From the NCBI GenBank assembly GCA_007695225.1, contig REED01000117.1:1-42878 (forward strand): a DNA stretch of 42,878 nucleotides, in the 5' to 3' direction. Position 1 is the stretch's first letter; the number at the start of each line of letters is the position of its first letter. A program made the translations under genes and the position numbers. The stretch is from Gemmatimonadales bacterium. Lineage in GTDB: Bacteria > Gemmatimonadota > Gemmatimonadetes > Longimicrobiales > Gaopeijiaceae. The notes under the pieces were generated by a model. It was given only the letters and a program-made list of their open reading frames with translations, searched no databases and was not told where the DNA came from. This document shows positions 25,738 to 33,083 of the stretch, piece after piece.

Positions 25738-25752
25738 GCCGATCCCTTCTGA
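25723..25752. repeat. Perfect 15-bp tandem duplication over a stop codon
   Basis: GCCGATCCCTTCTGA occurs at 25723-25737 and again at 25738-25752. The first copy encodes the last residues (ADPF) and stop of the phosphoglycerol-transferase-like gene; the second is its non-coding copy just before the cytochrome b561 start. Confidence 0.9.
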
Positions 25753-25765
25753 GACGGAGTCGCCC

Positions 25766-26329
25766 ATGTCCCCGCCCCAGCCTTCCCCCATGCCACGTCA
25801 CCACCCCATCACCCGCCTCTTCCACTGGGTCATTGCGGCCCTCGTCTTCGTCATGATCCCCGTGGGAATCGCCATGACAAGCGAGGGATTCGCGGAGCTG
25901 AGGAACCAACTCTTCATCCTCCACAAGGGGTTGGGGACCGTCCTCCTGGTGCTGGTGGCCCTCCGGATCCTCTGGCGCCTCCTCCACAAGCCGCCGCCGC
26001 CCCCGCCGACCATGTCGCTCCTCCAGCGTCGGCTGGCGGGACTCACCCACGGGTTCCTCTACGTCCTCCTGGTGGTGATGACGGTGACCGGGTACGTCCG
26101 GGTGGTGGGCGGCGGGTTCCCCATCGAGCTGCTGGATCGATTCGGGATTCCCACCCTCCTTCCGGAGATGCCGGTGTGGGCAGATCGCATGTCGGTGCTG
26201 CACAAGTTCACCGCCTACCTCCTCACCGGCGCCATCGCCGCCCACATCGCCGCCGCGGTGCATCACGCCCTCTTCGAGAAGGATGGGATCATGTCCCGGA
26301 TCTGGCCTCCGGTGGGAGGGCGGGGGTGA
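25766..26329 (+). CDS. Cytochrome b561-family di-heme membrane protein
   Basis: The protein is 187 aa from the ATG at 25766, which has ACGGAG six bases upstream; an ATG at 25721 inside the previous gene is less likely. Four helices carry the family histidines: HHPITRLFHWVIAALVF, FILHKGLGTVLLVLVALRI, LTHGFLYVLLVVMTVTGYV and VLHKFTAYLLTGAIAAHIA. Bacterial relatives (YodB/CybB type) move electrons between quinol and periplasmic acceptors, in some cases superoxide. The stop overlaps the GTG start of the next gene (GTGA), coupling an electron carrier with a methyltransferase. Confidence 0.92.
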   Translation: MSPPQPSPMPRHHPITRLFHWVIAALVFVMIPVGIAMTSEGFAELRNQLFILHKGLGTVLLVLVALRILWRLLHKPPPPPPTMSLLQRRLAGLTHGFLYVLLVVMTVTGYVRVVGGGFPIELLDRFGIPTLLPEMPVWADRMSVLHKFTAYLLTGAIAAHIAAAVHHALFEKDGIMSRIWPPVGGRG

Positions 26330-27135
26330 ACCCACCTTCCCCGCGTCGCCGGTGGCCCTGGGAATCGTGGCGACCGTGGGAATCGTGGCGACTCTCAGGA
26401 TGGTGGGGCGTCTTCCGCTCCCTGGTGGTCTACTGGCGACCGGGGCGGCAGCGAGGACTCCGTCGTCTCTACCGGGACTTCGTGGGGCCGGGTGATCTGG
26501 TCTTCGACGTCGGCGCCCACCTGGGGGATCGGACCCGGGCCTTCTCCTCCCTGGGCGCCCGGGTGGTGGCTCTCGAGCCCCAGCCCCGGCTTCTCCCCTG
26601 GCTCCGGAGGCTGGTGGGGCGCGATCCCCTGGTCACGGTGCGGGCCGAGGCGGTGGGACGGGCTCCCGGGACCGCCGAGCTGGCGGTGAGCCGGAGGAAC
26701 CCCACCGTCTCCACCCTGGCGGAGGAGTGGCGGGGGGGCATCGGGGAACGGAACCCCGGCTTCAGGGGGGTCCGCTGGGAGGAGACGGTGGAGGTCCCCG
26801 TCACCACCCTGGACGCCCTCATCCAGGAGCACGGTCTTCCCCGCTTCTGCAAGATCGACGTAGAGGGCTTCGAAGAGGAGGTCCTGGTCGGGCTGAGCCG
26901 GCCCATTCCCGGGGTCTCGGTGGAATTCGTCTCCGGGAGTCTGGCGGTGGCGGTAGCCTGCATCCACCGTCTGGAGGCTCTGGGCGAATACGAGTTCAAC
27001 GCCATTCCGGGAGAGGCGAGGAGATTCCACTTTCCCGAATGGCGTGGCGGCCAGGCGTTGGTGGAATGGCTGGAGGCAGGGGCGGAGGGGATTTCTTCCG
27101 GTGACCTCTATGCTCGACTCCGGGCTCGGGAGTAG
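26326..27135 (+). CDS. FkbM-family SAM-dependent methyltransferase
   Basis: The protein is 269 aa from the GTG at 26326, chosen because it overlaps the cytochrome b561 stop (GTGA) and follows GGGAGG. The frame is open upstream but antisense-like in composition. Motif I is LVFDVGAHLGDRTRAF, then VVALEPQPRLLPWLRRL. The FkbM-typical VTTLDALIQEHGLPRFCKIDVEGFEEEVLVGL and the Glu in GVSVEFVSG follow. FkbM enzymes O-methylate sugars or polyketides. Near the N-terminus a duplicated hexapeptide, PWESWR twice, comes from a 15-bp identical sequence repeated at an 18-bp period (26359-26373, 26377-26391). The acceptor is unknown. Confidence 0.88.
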   Translation: MNPPSPRRRWPWESWRPWESWRLSGWWGVFRSLVVYWRPGRQRGLRRLYRDFVGPGDLVFDVGAHLGDRTRAFSSLGARVVALEPQPRLLPWLRRLVGRDPLVTVRAEAVGRAPGTAELAVSRRNPTVSTLAEEWRGGIGERNPGFRGVRWEETVEVPVTTLDALIQEHGLPRFCKIDVEGFEEEVLVGLSRPIPGVSVEFVSGSLAVAVACIHRLEALGEYEFNAIPGEARRFHFPEWRGGQALVEWLEAGAEGISSGDLYARLRARE

Positions 27136-27146
27136 ACGGTCGTCTT

Positions 27147-27182
27147 CCGAAGCGGTGGGGCCGATCGTCGGGTACGCTTCGG
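27147..27182. terminator. Bidirectional hairpin between fkbM-like and ribA-like genes
   Basis: CCGAAGCG (27147-27154) pairs perfectly with CGCTTCGG (27175-27182), an 8-bp stem with a 20-nt loop, in the 69-bp gap between two convergent genes. There is no U-run. Position supports a shared transcription terminator. Confidence 0.5.
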
Positions 27183-27204
27183 GCGCACCCGGGGCCAGGC
27201 TTGG

Positions 27205-28332
27205 TCAGCCCCCCGGGATCCCCCGGGCGAGCATTCCCTGGAGCCAGTGGCCGGCCCGGTGGACCTTGGCTCGGACATAGGGGAGGTTATGGCGGTTGAG
27301 GGTGCCGTGGAGGGCCTTCCGATCCAAGACCCGGATCCCGGCTTCCTCCATGGCCCGCACCTTCTCCGGGTTGTTGGTGAGGAGCTGGATGGCGGAGATC
27401 CCCAGGTAGCGAAGCATCTGGACGGCGTGGTCGTACCGCCGCTCATCGGCCCCGAATCCCAGGGTACAATCGGCGTCCACCGTGTCCAGTCCACCCTCCT
27501 GGATGGTGTAGGCGCGGAACTTGTTCCCCAGGCCGATGCTTCGTCCCTCCTGGGAGAGGTAGAGGAGAACGCCTCCTCCCTGGGAGGCGAAATGGCTGAT
27601 GCTCCGCCGCAGCTGCTCGCCACAGTCACAGCGCAGACTCCCGAAGAGATCGCCGGTGAGGCAGGCAGAATGGAGGCGAACCGGCACCGGGTCGGGCCAG
27701 GTCTCCCGCTCCCCGATGAGCACCGCCACGTGTTCCTGGAGCCCGCTAGCCTCCCGGAAGAGGATGAAACGAGCGTTCTCCGCCTCCTCCAGGGGAACCG
27801 GAGCCTCGCTCACGAAGGTGACCTCCACCGACGGTTCCGAGGCGAGGATTCCCACCTCCTCGGGAGACACCCGGAGGACAGTGCCGCTCTCCAGGAGCTG
27901 CCGGAGGGCGGGAACCCGCAGGGGATCCACCGGTACGGCCACGACGGCGGGGATGAGCCGGCCCAGCCGGGCCAGGGTAAGTCCGGCGGCCTCCGCCGGG
28001 GTCGCCGAGCGGAGGTCAGGATGGGCCATGGGGAGGGACCCGGTGGCGCTGGAGAGCTGGAGGATCTCGTCCGGTCGGCTTACGCCGTTCAGCCCCAGGC
28101 TCACCTCAGGGGCCACGTCCGCCCCGAGCCCCATGGCCTGGGCCCGATGTCGGGTGAGGATCAGGCGGAGCTGACCCTGGGCCATCTTCCGGAGGGTTTC
28201 CAGGGTCTCGGGCTTGAGCCCTTCCACCGAAGCCAGGAGCACGGACTCCACCAGACTGGACCCGCTGGAATCAGTGACGTACAGGAGACGTCCCCTGCGA
28301 AGTTCGAACAATCCACGTTCCGCGTGGTGCAT
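27205..28332 (-). CDS. ribA: GTP cyclohydrolase II with extra N-terminal domain
   Basis: The C-terminal domain (about 185-375) is a standard GTP cyclohydrolase II: zinc cysteines SACLTGDLFGSLRCDCGEQL (Cys224, Cys235, Cys237), LYLSQEGRSIGLGNKFRAY, LGFGADERRYDHAVQML and LLTNNPEKVRAME. The Tyr that matches E. coli RibA Tyr105 is present (Tyr275), so normal conversion of GTP to the diaminopyrimidine is expected and not the FAPy-stopping variant. The N-terminal 180 residues resemble a degraded dihydroxybutanone-phosphate-synthase-like domain (DLRSATPAEAAGLTLARL), seen in some longer RibA proteins, without its usual acidic active site. Product and role (flavin, or feeding the pterin-like cluster 7 kb away) are not settled by sequence. 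Confidence 0.9.
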   Translation of the reverse strand: MHHAERGLFELRRGRLLYVTDSSGSSLVESVLLASVEGLKPETLETLRKMAQGQLRLILTRHRAQAMGLGADVAPEVSLGLNGVSRPDEILQLSSATGSLPMAHPDLRSATPAEAAGLTLARLGRLIPAVVAVPVDPLRVPALRQLLESGTVLRVSPEEVGILASEPSVEVTFVSEAPVPLEEAENARFILFREASGLQEHVAVLIGERETWPDPVPVRLHSACLTGDLFGSLRCDCGEQLRRSISHFASQGGGVLLYLSQEGRSIGLGNKFRAYTIQEGGLDTVDADCTLGFGADERRYDHAVQMLRYLGISAIQLLTNNPEKVRAMEEAGIRVLDRKALHGTLNRHNLPYVRAKVHRAGHWLQGMLARGIPGG

Positions 28333-28558
28333 GCGGTGATCCGGTGTTTCTCAGAAATCAAAGGGAGGGAGGGGTGCCACGGATGCTTCCAACGGGAAGG
28401 ATTTCCGCCGGAGTGATGGGCGGCGGATCCGGGGCGCCCCGTCCGTCACGGGCGAAGGTGAGAACCCCACAGGTGCGTCAAGGGGTCCCGACCCCCTTCC
28501 GCGGTCCCCGGCGTTCGGGGATGCCTCAGGGGCCATTTCATGGCGGCCGGAGACAACT

Positions 28559-29347
28559 GTGACCGAGCATGGGGAGGGGGGTTCCCTCCGGCCCGGTACG
28601 GACCGGGGTGATCCAGGGCCTCCCGGCTCTGGTGGCAGCTCCCCCGGTCGCGACCTCATCCTGGTCATGATTCCCCTCCTTGTGGTCTCGGGTTCCGCCG
28701 TCGTTCTCCTGGACCTCCCCTCCCGCTATCTCATCGTCGTCATGGGGCTCCACGGGGTCATGGCGGCGCTCCTCCTCCGAGGGTGGCGGTCCGGGATGCC
28801 AGGTCCAGGACTGGGGGCGGCCAATAGAGTGACGCTGGGGCGGGCTCTCCTGGTCCTCCCTGTGGCGGCCATGGTCCCTTGGGGCACTTCCCTCGATACC
28901 CCGGCCATCTGGTGGGTCATCGGGGCCAGCACCCTCGCCCTGGGGTTGGACGGCGTGGATGGCTGGGTAGCCCGATCCACGGGAACGAGCACACCCCTGG
29001 GCGCCCGATTCGACATGGAGTTGGACGCGTTCCTCCTCCTCGCCCTCTCTCTCCTCCTCTGGCTCGCCGGTCCGCTGGGACCATGGGTGATCCTCATCGG
29101 CGCACTCCGCTATCTTTTCGTCCTGGCCGGCTGGCTGTGGCCGCCCCTCCGGGGAGCGCTACCGGAGAGCATGCGTCGCAAGACCGTATGTGTCGTCCAG
29201 GGTGTAGGTCTACTGGTGGCCCTCGGCCCCATCGTACCCTCGCCAATGGCCACCGCTGTGGCTGCCACCGCGCTGGTGGCGCTGATATACTCCTTCGCCG
29301 TCGACGTGGTGTGGCTGGCCCGCCAGGCCCGGACGTCCCCGGCGTGA
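28559..29347 (+). CDS. CDP-alcohol phosphatidyltransferase-family membrane protein
   Basis: The 262-aa protein has the complete family signature D-x2-DG-x2-AR-x8-G-x3-D-x3-D at 131-156 (Asp131, Asp134, Asp152, Asp156) inside helix-rich sequence with about seven membrane segments. Members join a CMP-activated lipid to an alcohol such as glycerol phosphate, inositol phosphate or serine. The alcohol cannot be read here, although phosphatidylglycerol would feed the LtaS/OpgB-like enzyme nearby. The start is the GTG at 28559 with GGAG eight bases upstream; the first 30 residues are a disordered Gly/Pro-rich leader. The 226 bp between it and divergent ribA contain GC hairpins (for example 28506-28520) but no riboswitch that I can recognise. 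Confidence 0.88.
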   Translation: MTEHGEGGSLRPGTDRGDPGPPGSGGSSPGRDLILVMIPLLVVSGSAVVLLDLPSRYLIVVMGLHGVMAALLLRGWRSGMPGPGLGAANRVTLGRALLVLPVAAMVPWGTSLDTPAIWWVIGASTLALGLDGVDGWVARSTGTSTPLGARFDMELDAFLLLALSLLLWLAGPLGPWVILIGALRYLFVLAGWLWPPLRGALPESMRRKTVCVVQGVGLLVALGPIVPSPMATAVAATALVALIYSFAVDVVWLARQARTSPA

Positions 29348-29381
29348 ATCCCCGGAAGCCGCCGGAACCCCGGTGGGCAAC

Positions 29382-29723
29382 ATGAACAACCTCAAGTGGG
29401 AGTCCTCGCCCGTGCAGATCCAGATCAACACCGACAGTCACATCGACGCGAACCCCGATCTCCGCACCTCCGTGGAGGCCGCCGTCGCCGGAACCCTGGG
29501 TCGCTTCGGCGAACGGGTCACCCGGATAGAGGTGCATCTCAGCGACGTCAATGCCCAGAAGGGCGGGCGGGACATCCGGTGTGTCATGGAGGCCAGGGTC
29601 GCCGGCCTTCAGCCGATCATGGTGGACGAGCTGGCCCGGGATGTGGAGGTCGCGGTCCGAGAGGCGGCTGGAAAGATGGAACGGGCCCTGGAAACCCGTC
29701 TCGGAAAGCTCGGTCGGCGCTGA
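29382..29723 (+). CDS. HPF/RaiA-like ribosome-associated protein
   Basis: The 113-aa protein has the beta-alpha-beta-beta-beta-alpha pattern of short hibernation-promoting factors: VQIQINTDSHIDANPDLRTSVEAAV, VTRIEVHLSDVNAQKGGRDIRCVMEARV, and a basic final helix (AAGKMERALETRLGKLGRR). It would bind the 30S decoding region in stationary phase; the family assignment is by eye. ATG 29382 is preferred over an in-frame GTG at 29373. It lies 34 bp after the phosphatidyltransferase gene and is probably co-transcribed. The long-form C-terminal dimerisation domain is absent. Confidence 0.75.
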   Translation: MNNLKWESSPVQIQINTDSHIDANPDLRTSVEAAVAGTLGRFGERVTRIEVHLSDVNAQKGGRDIRCVMEARVAGLQPIMVDELARDVEVAVREAAGKMERALETRLGKLGRR

Positions 29724-29812
29724 GGACCCGGATGGCACAGGTGGCCTCGAGCCAGGAGCCATGGTGCTCGCACCGAGGAGTGACCCACCCATGAGCGACG
29801 AGTGAAGCGCCC

Positions 29813-31036
29813 ATGAGCGACGCACCGACCGGAAGTGGTGCACCGGTTAGGGGGGGCGAGCCGCGAGGCCTTTCCCGGCGCGAGGTGGACGCCATTGTGG
29901 GGACCCCCGATCCGGTCCTCCGGAATCTTCGCATCACCCAGGGATATCACGAACTGGCCCGGGCCCTTTCCCATCGTCTGGTCCAGCGGCCCGGAGCCAA
30001 CTGGTACGCCTTCGCCGTCTGGGCGTCGAAGCAGGCGGGGCAGACCATCCGCGGAGAGGATCCCTGGCGGGTGGCGGAACAGGAGCTGGCGTTGGCGCCG
30101 GAAGTGACGGGAGCGTTCCGGACAATGGTGATCGCGGCCCGGGGGTTGGGGATCAGGGTGGACATGGCTCGGCTGCGCGCCCTCCTTCCCCGGACGCTGG
30201 ACCTGGAGGGAGTCCAGGCTCGGAGCGCCGATGCCCTGGCCCGGGGAAATGCCCGGGTGTTTCAGGAGATGGGCGGGGCCGCCGCCGATTTCCTCCAGTC
30301 GGAGGCCGACCCGGCAAGCGAAGCCTTCCTGTCCTTTCTGGCCTCCTTCCGCGACGGCGCTCCTCCAGGCGGCCAGGAGTACCTGCGTCAGGCGTTCACC
30401 CGCTACCGGGCCCTCCGAACTCCGCCCGGTCCTCCCCACCCCGCTGAACAACTCCTGCTGGCGAACCTGGAGATCGGAGTCCACGAGCAGATCCGTCTCC
30501 AGCCCGAACTGGCGGAGGCTGTGAACAGCGTCCTTCCCGATCCCGAGGCGTTCCGGGGCCGACTCCTGGCCCACCTCCTTCCCGGCGGATGGGCCGGGGC
30601 CCGGGTCCGGGTCTGGCGCATGCTGGGGCGGGCCTCCCCCCTGGATCAGGCTGTCGACGCGCTGGCGCAGGCCATCCGACGGGCCTTCAGGCGCCGCCTC
30701 ACCCGTCGGGTCATGACCATGGACCTGGCCGGGGTTGTGACCCTTCGCCTGGGAGAGGACATTCCGGGACCCTTCCCGGACGGATTGACCCACCTGGAGG
30801 TCCCGGAGCTCCGGACCCTCCTCGGTCGCTTCGGAGCCCTCGGCGAGACCGGGCCCGGTGTTCCTGGAACGGCGGGTTCAGGGGCCAGGGACTGGGAGGA
30901 TCTGGATCAACGGCTTCGCTTCATCGCCCATCTCTTCCGACGGTACCAGGAGATGCCCGAGCTCCTCGCCCCTCCCTTCACGCCGACCCAGGCGGAAGAG
31001 ATTCGGGAGGGCCGGCGACCGCAGGGCCGCCTCTGA
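29813..31036 (+). CDS. Conserved protein of unknown function
   Basis: I do not recognise a named family. The 407-aa protein is soluble, mostly helical and Arg/Ala/Leu-rich, without a signal peptide or membrane segment. A well-ordered N-terminal block (LRNLRITQGYHELARALSHRL, NWYAFAVWASKQAGQTIRG) looks strongly conserved and I have an impression of similar hypothetical proteins in actinobacteria. The middle and C-terminal parts (RLLAHLLPGGWAGARVRVWRML, WEDLDQRLRFIAHLFRRYQEM) are helical. No catalytic motif is evident. It follows the HPF-like gene by 89 bp on the same strand. Its start region is duplicated: the 13 bases CCCATGAGCGACG occur at 29788 and 29810, the first copy giving only a four-codon frame. 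Confidence 0.75.
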   Translation: MSDAPTGSGAPVRGGEPRGLSRREVDAIVGTPDPVLRNLRITQGYHELARALSHRLVQRPGANWYAFAVWASKQAGQTIRGEDPWRVAEQELALAPEVTGAFRTMVIAARGLGIRVDMARLRALLPRTLDLEGVQARSADALARGNARVFQEMGGAAADFLQSEADPASEAFLSFLASFRDGAPPGGQEYLRQAFTRYRALRTPPGPPHPAEQLLLANLEIGVHEQIRLQPELAEAVNSVLPDPEAFRGRLLAHLLPGGWAGARVRVWRMLGRASPLDQAVDALAQAIRRAFRRRLTRRVMTMDLAGVVTLRLGEDIPGPFPDGLTHLEVPELRTLLGRFGALGETGPGVPGTAGSGARDWEDLDQRLRFIAHLFRRYQEMPELLAPPFTPTQAEEIREGRRPQGRL

Positions 31037-31060
31037 TCACCCGAACCCCGCCGCCTGCCC

Positions 31061-31948
31061 TTAGCGTGATCCGGAGCGGATCCGGGCCCGCTGGGCGGCG
31101 GCCAGTTCCACCAGGCGACGGAGCTCCATGATCGGTTCAGGGTGGTCGTCTACCTGGAGCCTCAACACCACGTCGTTGTTCAGCCAGACGCCACCGTCTT
31201 CCTTCACGATGAGCATGGCCGCCGACTGCTGCCCCCGGGTGTCGCCCCCCGCGGCCTGACCGGCTTCCAGCGCCGCCTGCAGGCGAAGGGAGAGATGTCC
31301 CTCCGTGGCTTCGAACGCCTCCACCATCCGGTCCACCACCTCGGGGCCGGCCAGGATGTTGCCCTGGGCGGAAACATGACGCCCCACGCGGTGACCAGCC
31401 CAGTCCGAGGCCCGGGGGCCGGTGAAGGCCGCCACCTCTCCCTGGGCGTCCATGACGGCGAACTGCCGTCCTTCCCGGGTCCAGTCCTCGGGGCGGGGGT
31501 CAGGATCGAGCTCCCAGACCCGCTCGACGACCTCGTGGGGGGGCACCCCGTCCCGGAGGAGGGCCAGGGACTGAGGGCCGTAGCTCACGTCCACGATGGC
31601 CTGGGTGGCGACCACGCCCACATTCGCCTCGGCCCAGAGGACCCCGTTCCCCACCGAGAAGACCCTGGACTGCACCGCGCCCCCCACCTCTCCGGTGTCC
31701 GGGTCGTATCCCAGGATGGAGAAGGTGGCCACCGGGGGCCATCGAACCGTCTCGCCTTCCGACGACGAAGGGACGCCCTCCCAGTAGGCGTCTTCATGGG
31801 CCGAGGAGAGATCTCCCCCTGCGAACCCCCACCCCGGTCCTTCCCATCCCGGAATTCCTCCTGCCGCGCCAGAGACCACCAGGAGGACGGTGGCGGGGAG
31901 GCTCAGGCCGACCAGGCCGGCAAGCAGGCGAGTGCGTGGTGTCTTCAT
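31061..31948 (-). CDS. Secreted DUF1028 protein (Ntn-hydrolase-like)
   Basis: The 295-aa protein has an N-terminal signal (LLAGLVGLSLPATVLLVVSGAA) and the DUF1028 core: ATFSILGYDPDTGEVGGAVQ, VLWAEANVGVVATQA, YGPQSLALLRDG, GPRASDWAGHRVG, VSAQGNILAGPEVVDRMVEAF and the dimetal-like ending AAMLIVKEDGGVWLNNDVVLRLQVDDHPEP. DUF1028 has an Ntn-hydrolase-like fold and is often a secreted hydrolase of unknown substrate. The ATG at 31948 has an AAGGAG-type site ten bases upstream. It is the last gene of the NHL/NosR/ApbE run, 97 bp after apbE, so membership in that operon is probable but not certain. Confidence 0.9.
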   Translation of the reverse strand: MKTPRTRLLAGLVGLSLPATVLLVVSGAAGGIPGWEGPGWGFAGGDLSSAHEDAYWEGVPSSSEGETVRWPPVATFSILGYDPDTGEVGGAVQSRVFSVGNGVLWAEANVGVVATQAIVDVSYGPQSLALLRDGVPPHEVVERVWELDPDPRPEDWTREGRQFAVMDAQGEVAAFTGPRASDWAGHRVGRHVSAQGNILAGPEVVDRMVEAFEATEGHLSLRLQAALEAGQAAGGDTRGQQSAAMLIVKEDGGVWLNNDVVLRLQVDDHPEPIMELRRLVELAAAQRARIRSGSR

Positions 31949-32045
31949 TCTTCTCTGACTCCTTCTGGGATTGGATCAATACACCGGGCCTGTAACACAC
32001 TTCGGGCCTGGGCCGCACCCCGATCCCGGTCTCCGGCGGAGGGGG

Positions 32046-33083
32046 TCATCCGGCCACATACCGAGGGAAGCCCCGGGTCCGGACCTCCCGTCCGTCCCGG
32101 GTGACGATGAGGCCCTCCACCCCCTCCAGGGATTCCAGGAGAGCCCGTCCTTCCTCCGCGCCCAGGACGAAGGCGGCGGTGGAGAGGGCGTCGGCCTCCA
32201 GGGCCGTAGGGGTGGTCACGGTGACGGATCGGGCCTCCTGGGGGGACCACCCGGTTCGCGGGTCCAGGATGTGGTGGTGGATCCGGTCCGGGGTGAAGAT
32301 GTGGATATAGTCACCGGAGGTGGCGACCCCTCCTCGCCGGACTTCCAGGGTCCCCATGGATTCCCCGGGCCGCTCCGGGTCCTGGATCCCCACTCGCCAC
32401 GGAGCGCCCGGGGCCGATGTCCCTGTGGCGGCCAGATCCCCCCCGGCCTCCACCAGCACATGCTCGGCTCCGGCCCCCTCTAGGCACGCCACGGTCCGGT
32501 CCACCACGTATCCCTTGGCGATCCCATCCAGGGTCAGAGCCATCCCGGGGCGTTGGAACCGCAGCGTGGCTCCTTCCACCTGGAGCCTCCCGTACCCCAC
32601 CCGCTCCAGGGCCCGTGACACTTCGTCCGCTCCCGGCGGATTCCCCGTCTCGGTGAAGCGGGCCCGATGGAGGGCAAGAAGGGGTGCCACCGTCATGTCG
32701 AAGGCCCCCCCGGTCCGCCGGGAGAGCTCCAATCCGGTTCGAACCACCTCGAGGAGCTCGTCGGGGGCCTCCCCCAGGAAACCCGACCGGTTGAGTCGGG
32801 CGACGGGGGTGTCCTCCCGATGCCGGCTCAGGATCGACTCCAGGCGCTCCATCTCGGAGAAGGCCGAGGTGATCCACCGCCGGGCCTCGTTCCCGTCGGG
32901 GTGCACGGCGGTGAGGGTGACCGGCGTCCCCATCCGGAGCTCGGTGCGTCGCACCCGCTGGAGCCCGCCGGTGCGGATGAGCTCCCTGAGCCCGCCTCCC
33001 AGGGCCAGGGTGATCCCGGCGGCGGCGGTGATCCGGAGGGCCTGGCGGCGGGAGAGGAGAGGCGACCGGGGCTCGTCGGTCAT
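32046..33083 (-). CDS. apbE: FAD:protein FMN transferase (ApbE/NosX)
   Basis: The protein is 345 aa from the ATG at 33083, which overlaps the NosR-like stop (ATGA). A twin-arginine-type leader (SRRQALRITAAAGITLALGG) points to export across the inner membrane. Family motifs are MGTPVTLTA, RTGGAFDMTVAPLLALH, ALTLDGIAKGYVVDRTVACL, LVEAGGDLAATG, SGDYIHIFTPDRIHHHILDPRTG and EADALSTAAFVLG. ApbE attaches FMN through a phosphodiester to Thr in S-G-A-T-x-S/T sites; the upstream NosR-like protein carries such a site (SGATIS), so it is the probable client. The longer open frame upstream is a shadow of the NosR-like gene. Confidence 0.95.
   Translation of the reverse strand: MTDEPRSPLLSRRQALRITAAAGITLALGGGLRELIRTGGLQRVRRTELRMGTPVTLTAVHPDGNEARRWITSAFSEMERLESILSRHREDTPVARLNRSGFLGEAPDELLEVVRTGLELSRRTGGAFDMTVAPLLALHRARFTETGNPPGADEVSRALERVGYGRLQVEGATLRFQRPGMALTLDGIAKGYVVDRTVACLEGAGAEHVLVEAGGDLAATGTSAPGAPWRVGIQDPERPGESMGTLEVRRGGVATSGDYIHIFTPDRIHHHILDPRTGWSPQEARSVTVTTPTALEADALSTAAFVLGAEEGRALLESLEGVEGLIVTRDGREVRTRGFPRYVAG

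Noticed and set aside
23602-25791. 729-codon minus-strand open frame antisense to the phosphoglycerol-transferase-like gene
   Set aside because: Composition is His/Gly/Glu/Pro-rich low-complexity, with no motif. It is the mirror of a well-supported membrane enzyme in GC-rich DNA. Similar long shadows at 18803-20608, 22214-24130 and 8927-10060 were rejected for the same reason.
27205-28332. FAPy-producing GTP cyclohydrolase II variant matching the S. coelicolor cluster paralogue
   Set aside because: The variant described there replaces the active-site Tyr; here Tyr275 is retained, so ordinary activity is the better call.
28333-28558. Possible FMN riboswitch (RFN element) upstream of ribA
   Set aside because: I checked both strands for the conserved FMN-aptamer blocks. 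A GGTGAGAACCCC-like stretch occurs on the strand opposite to ribA, but the other conserved boxes are absent. Only simple GC hairpins remain.
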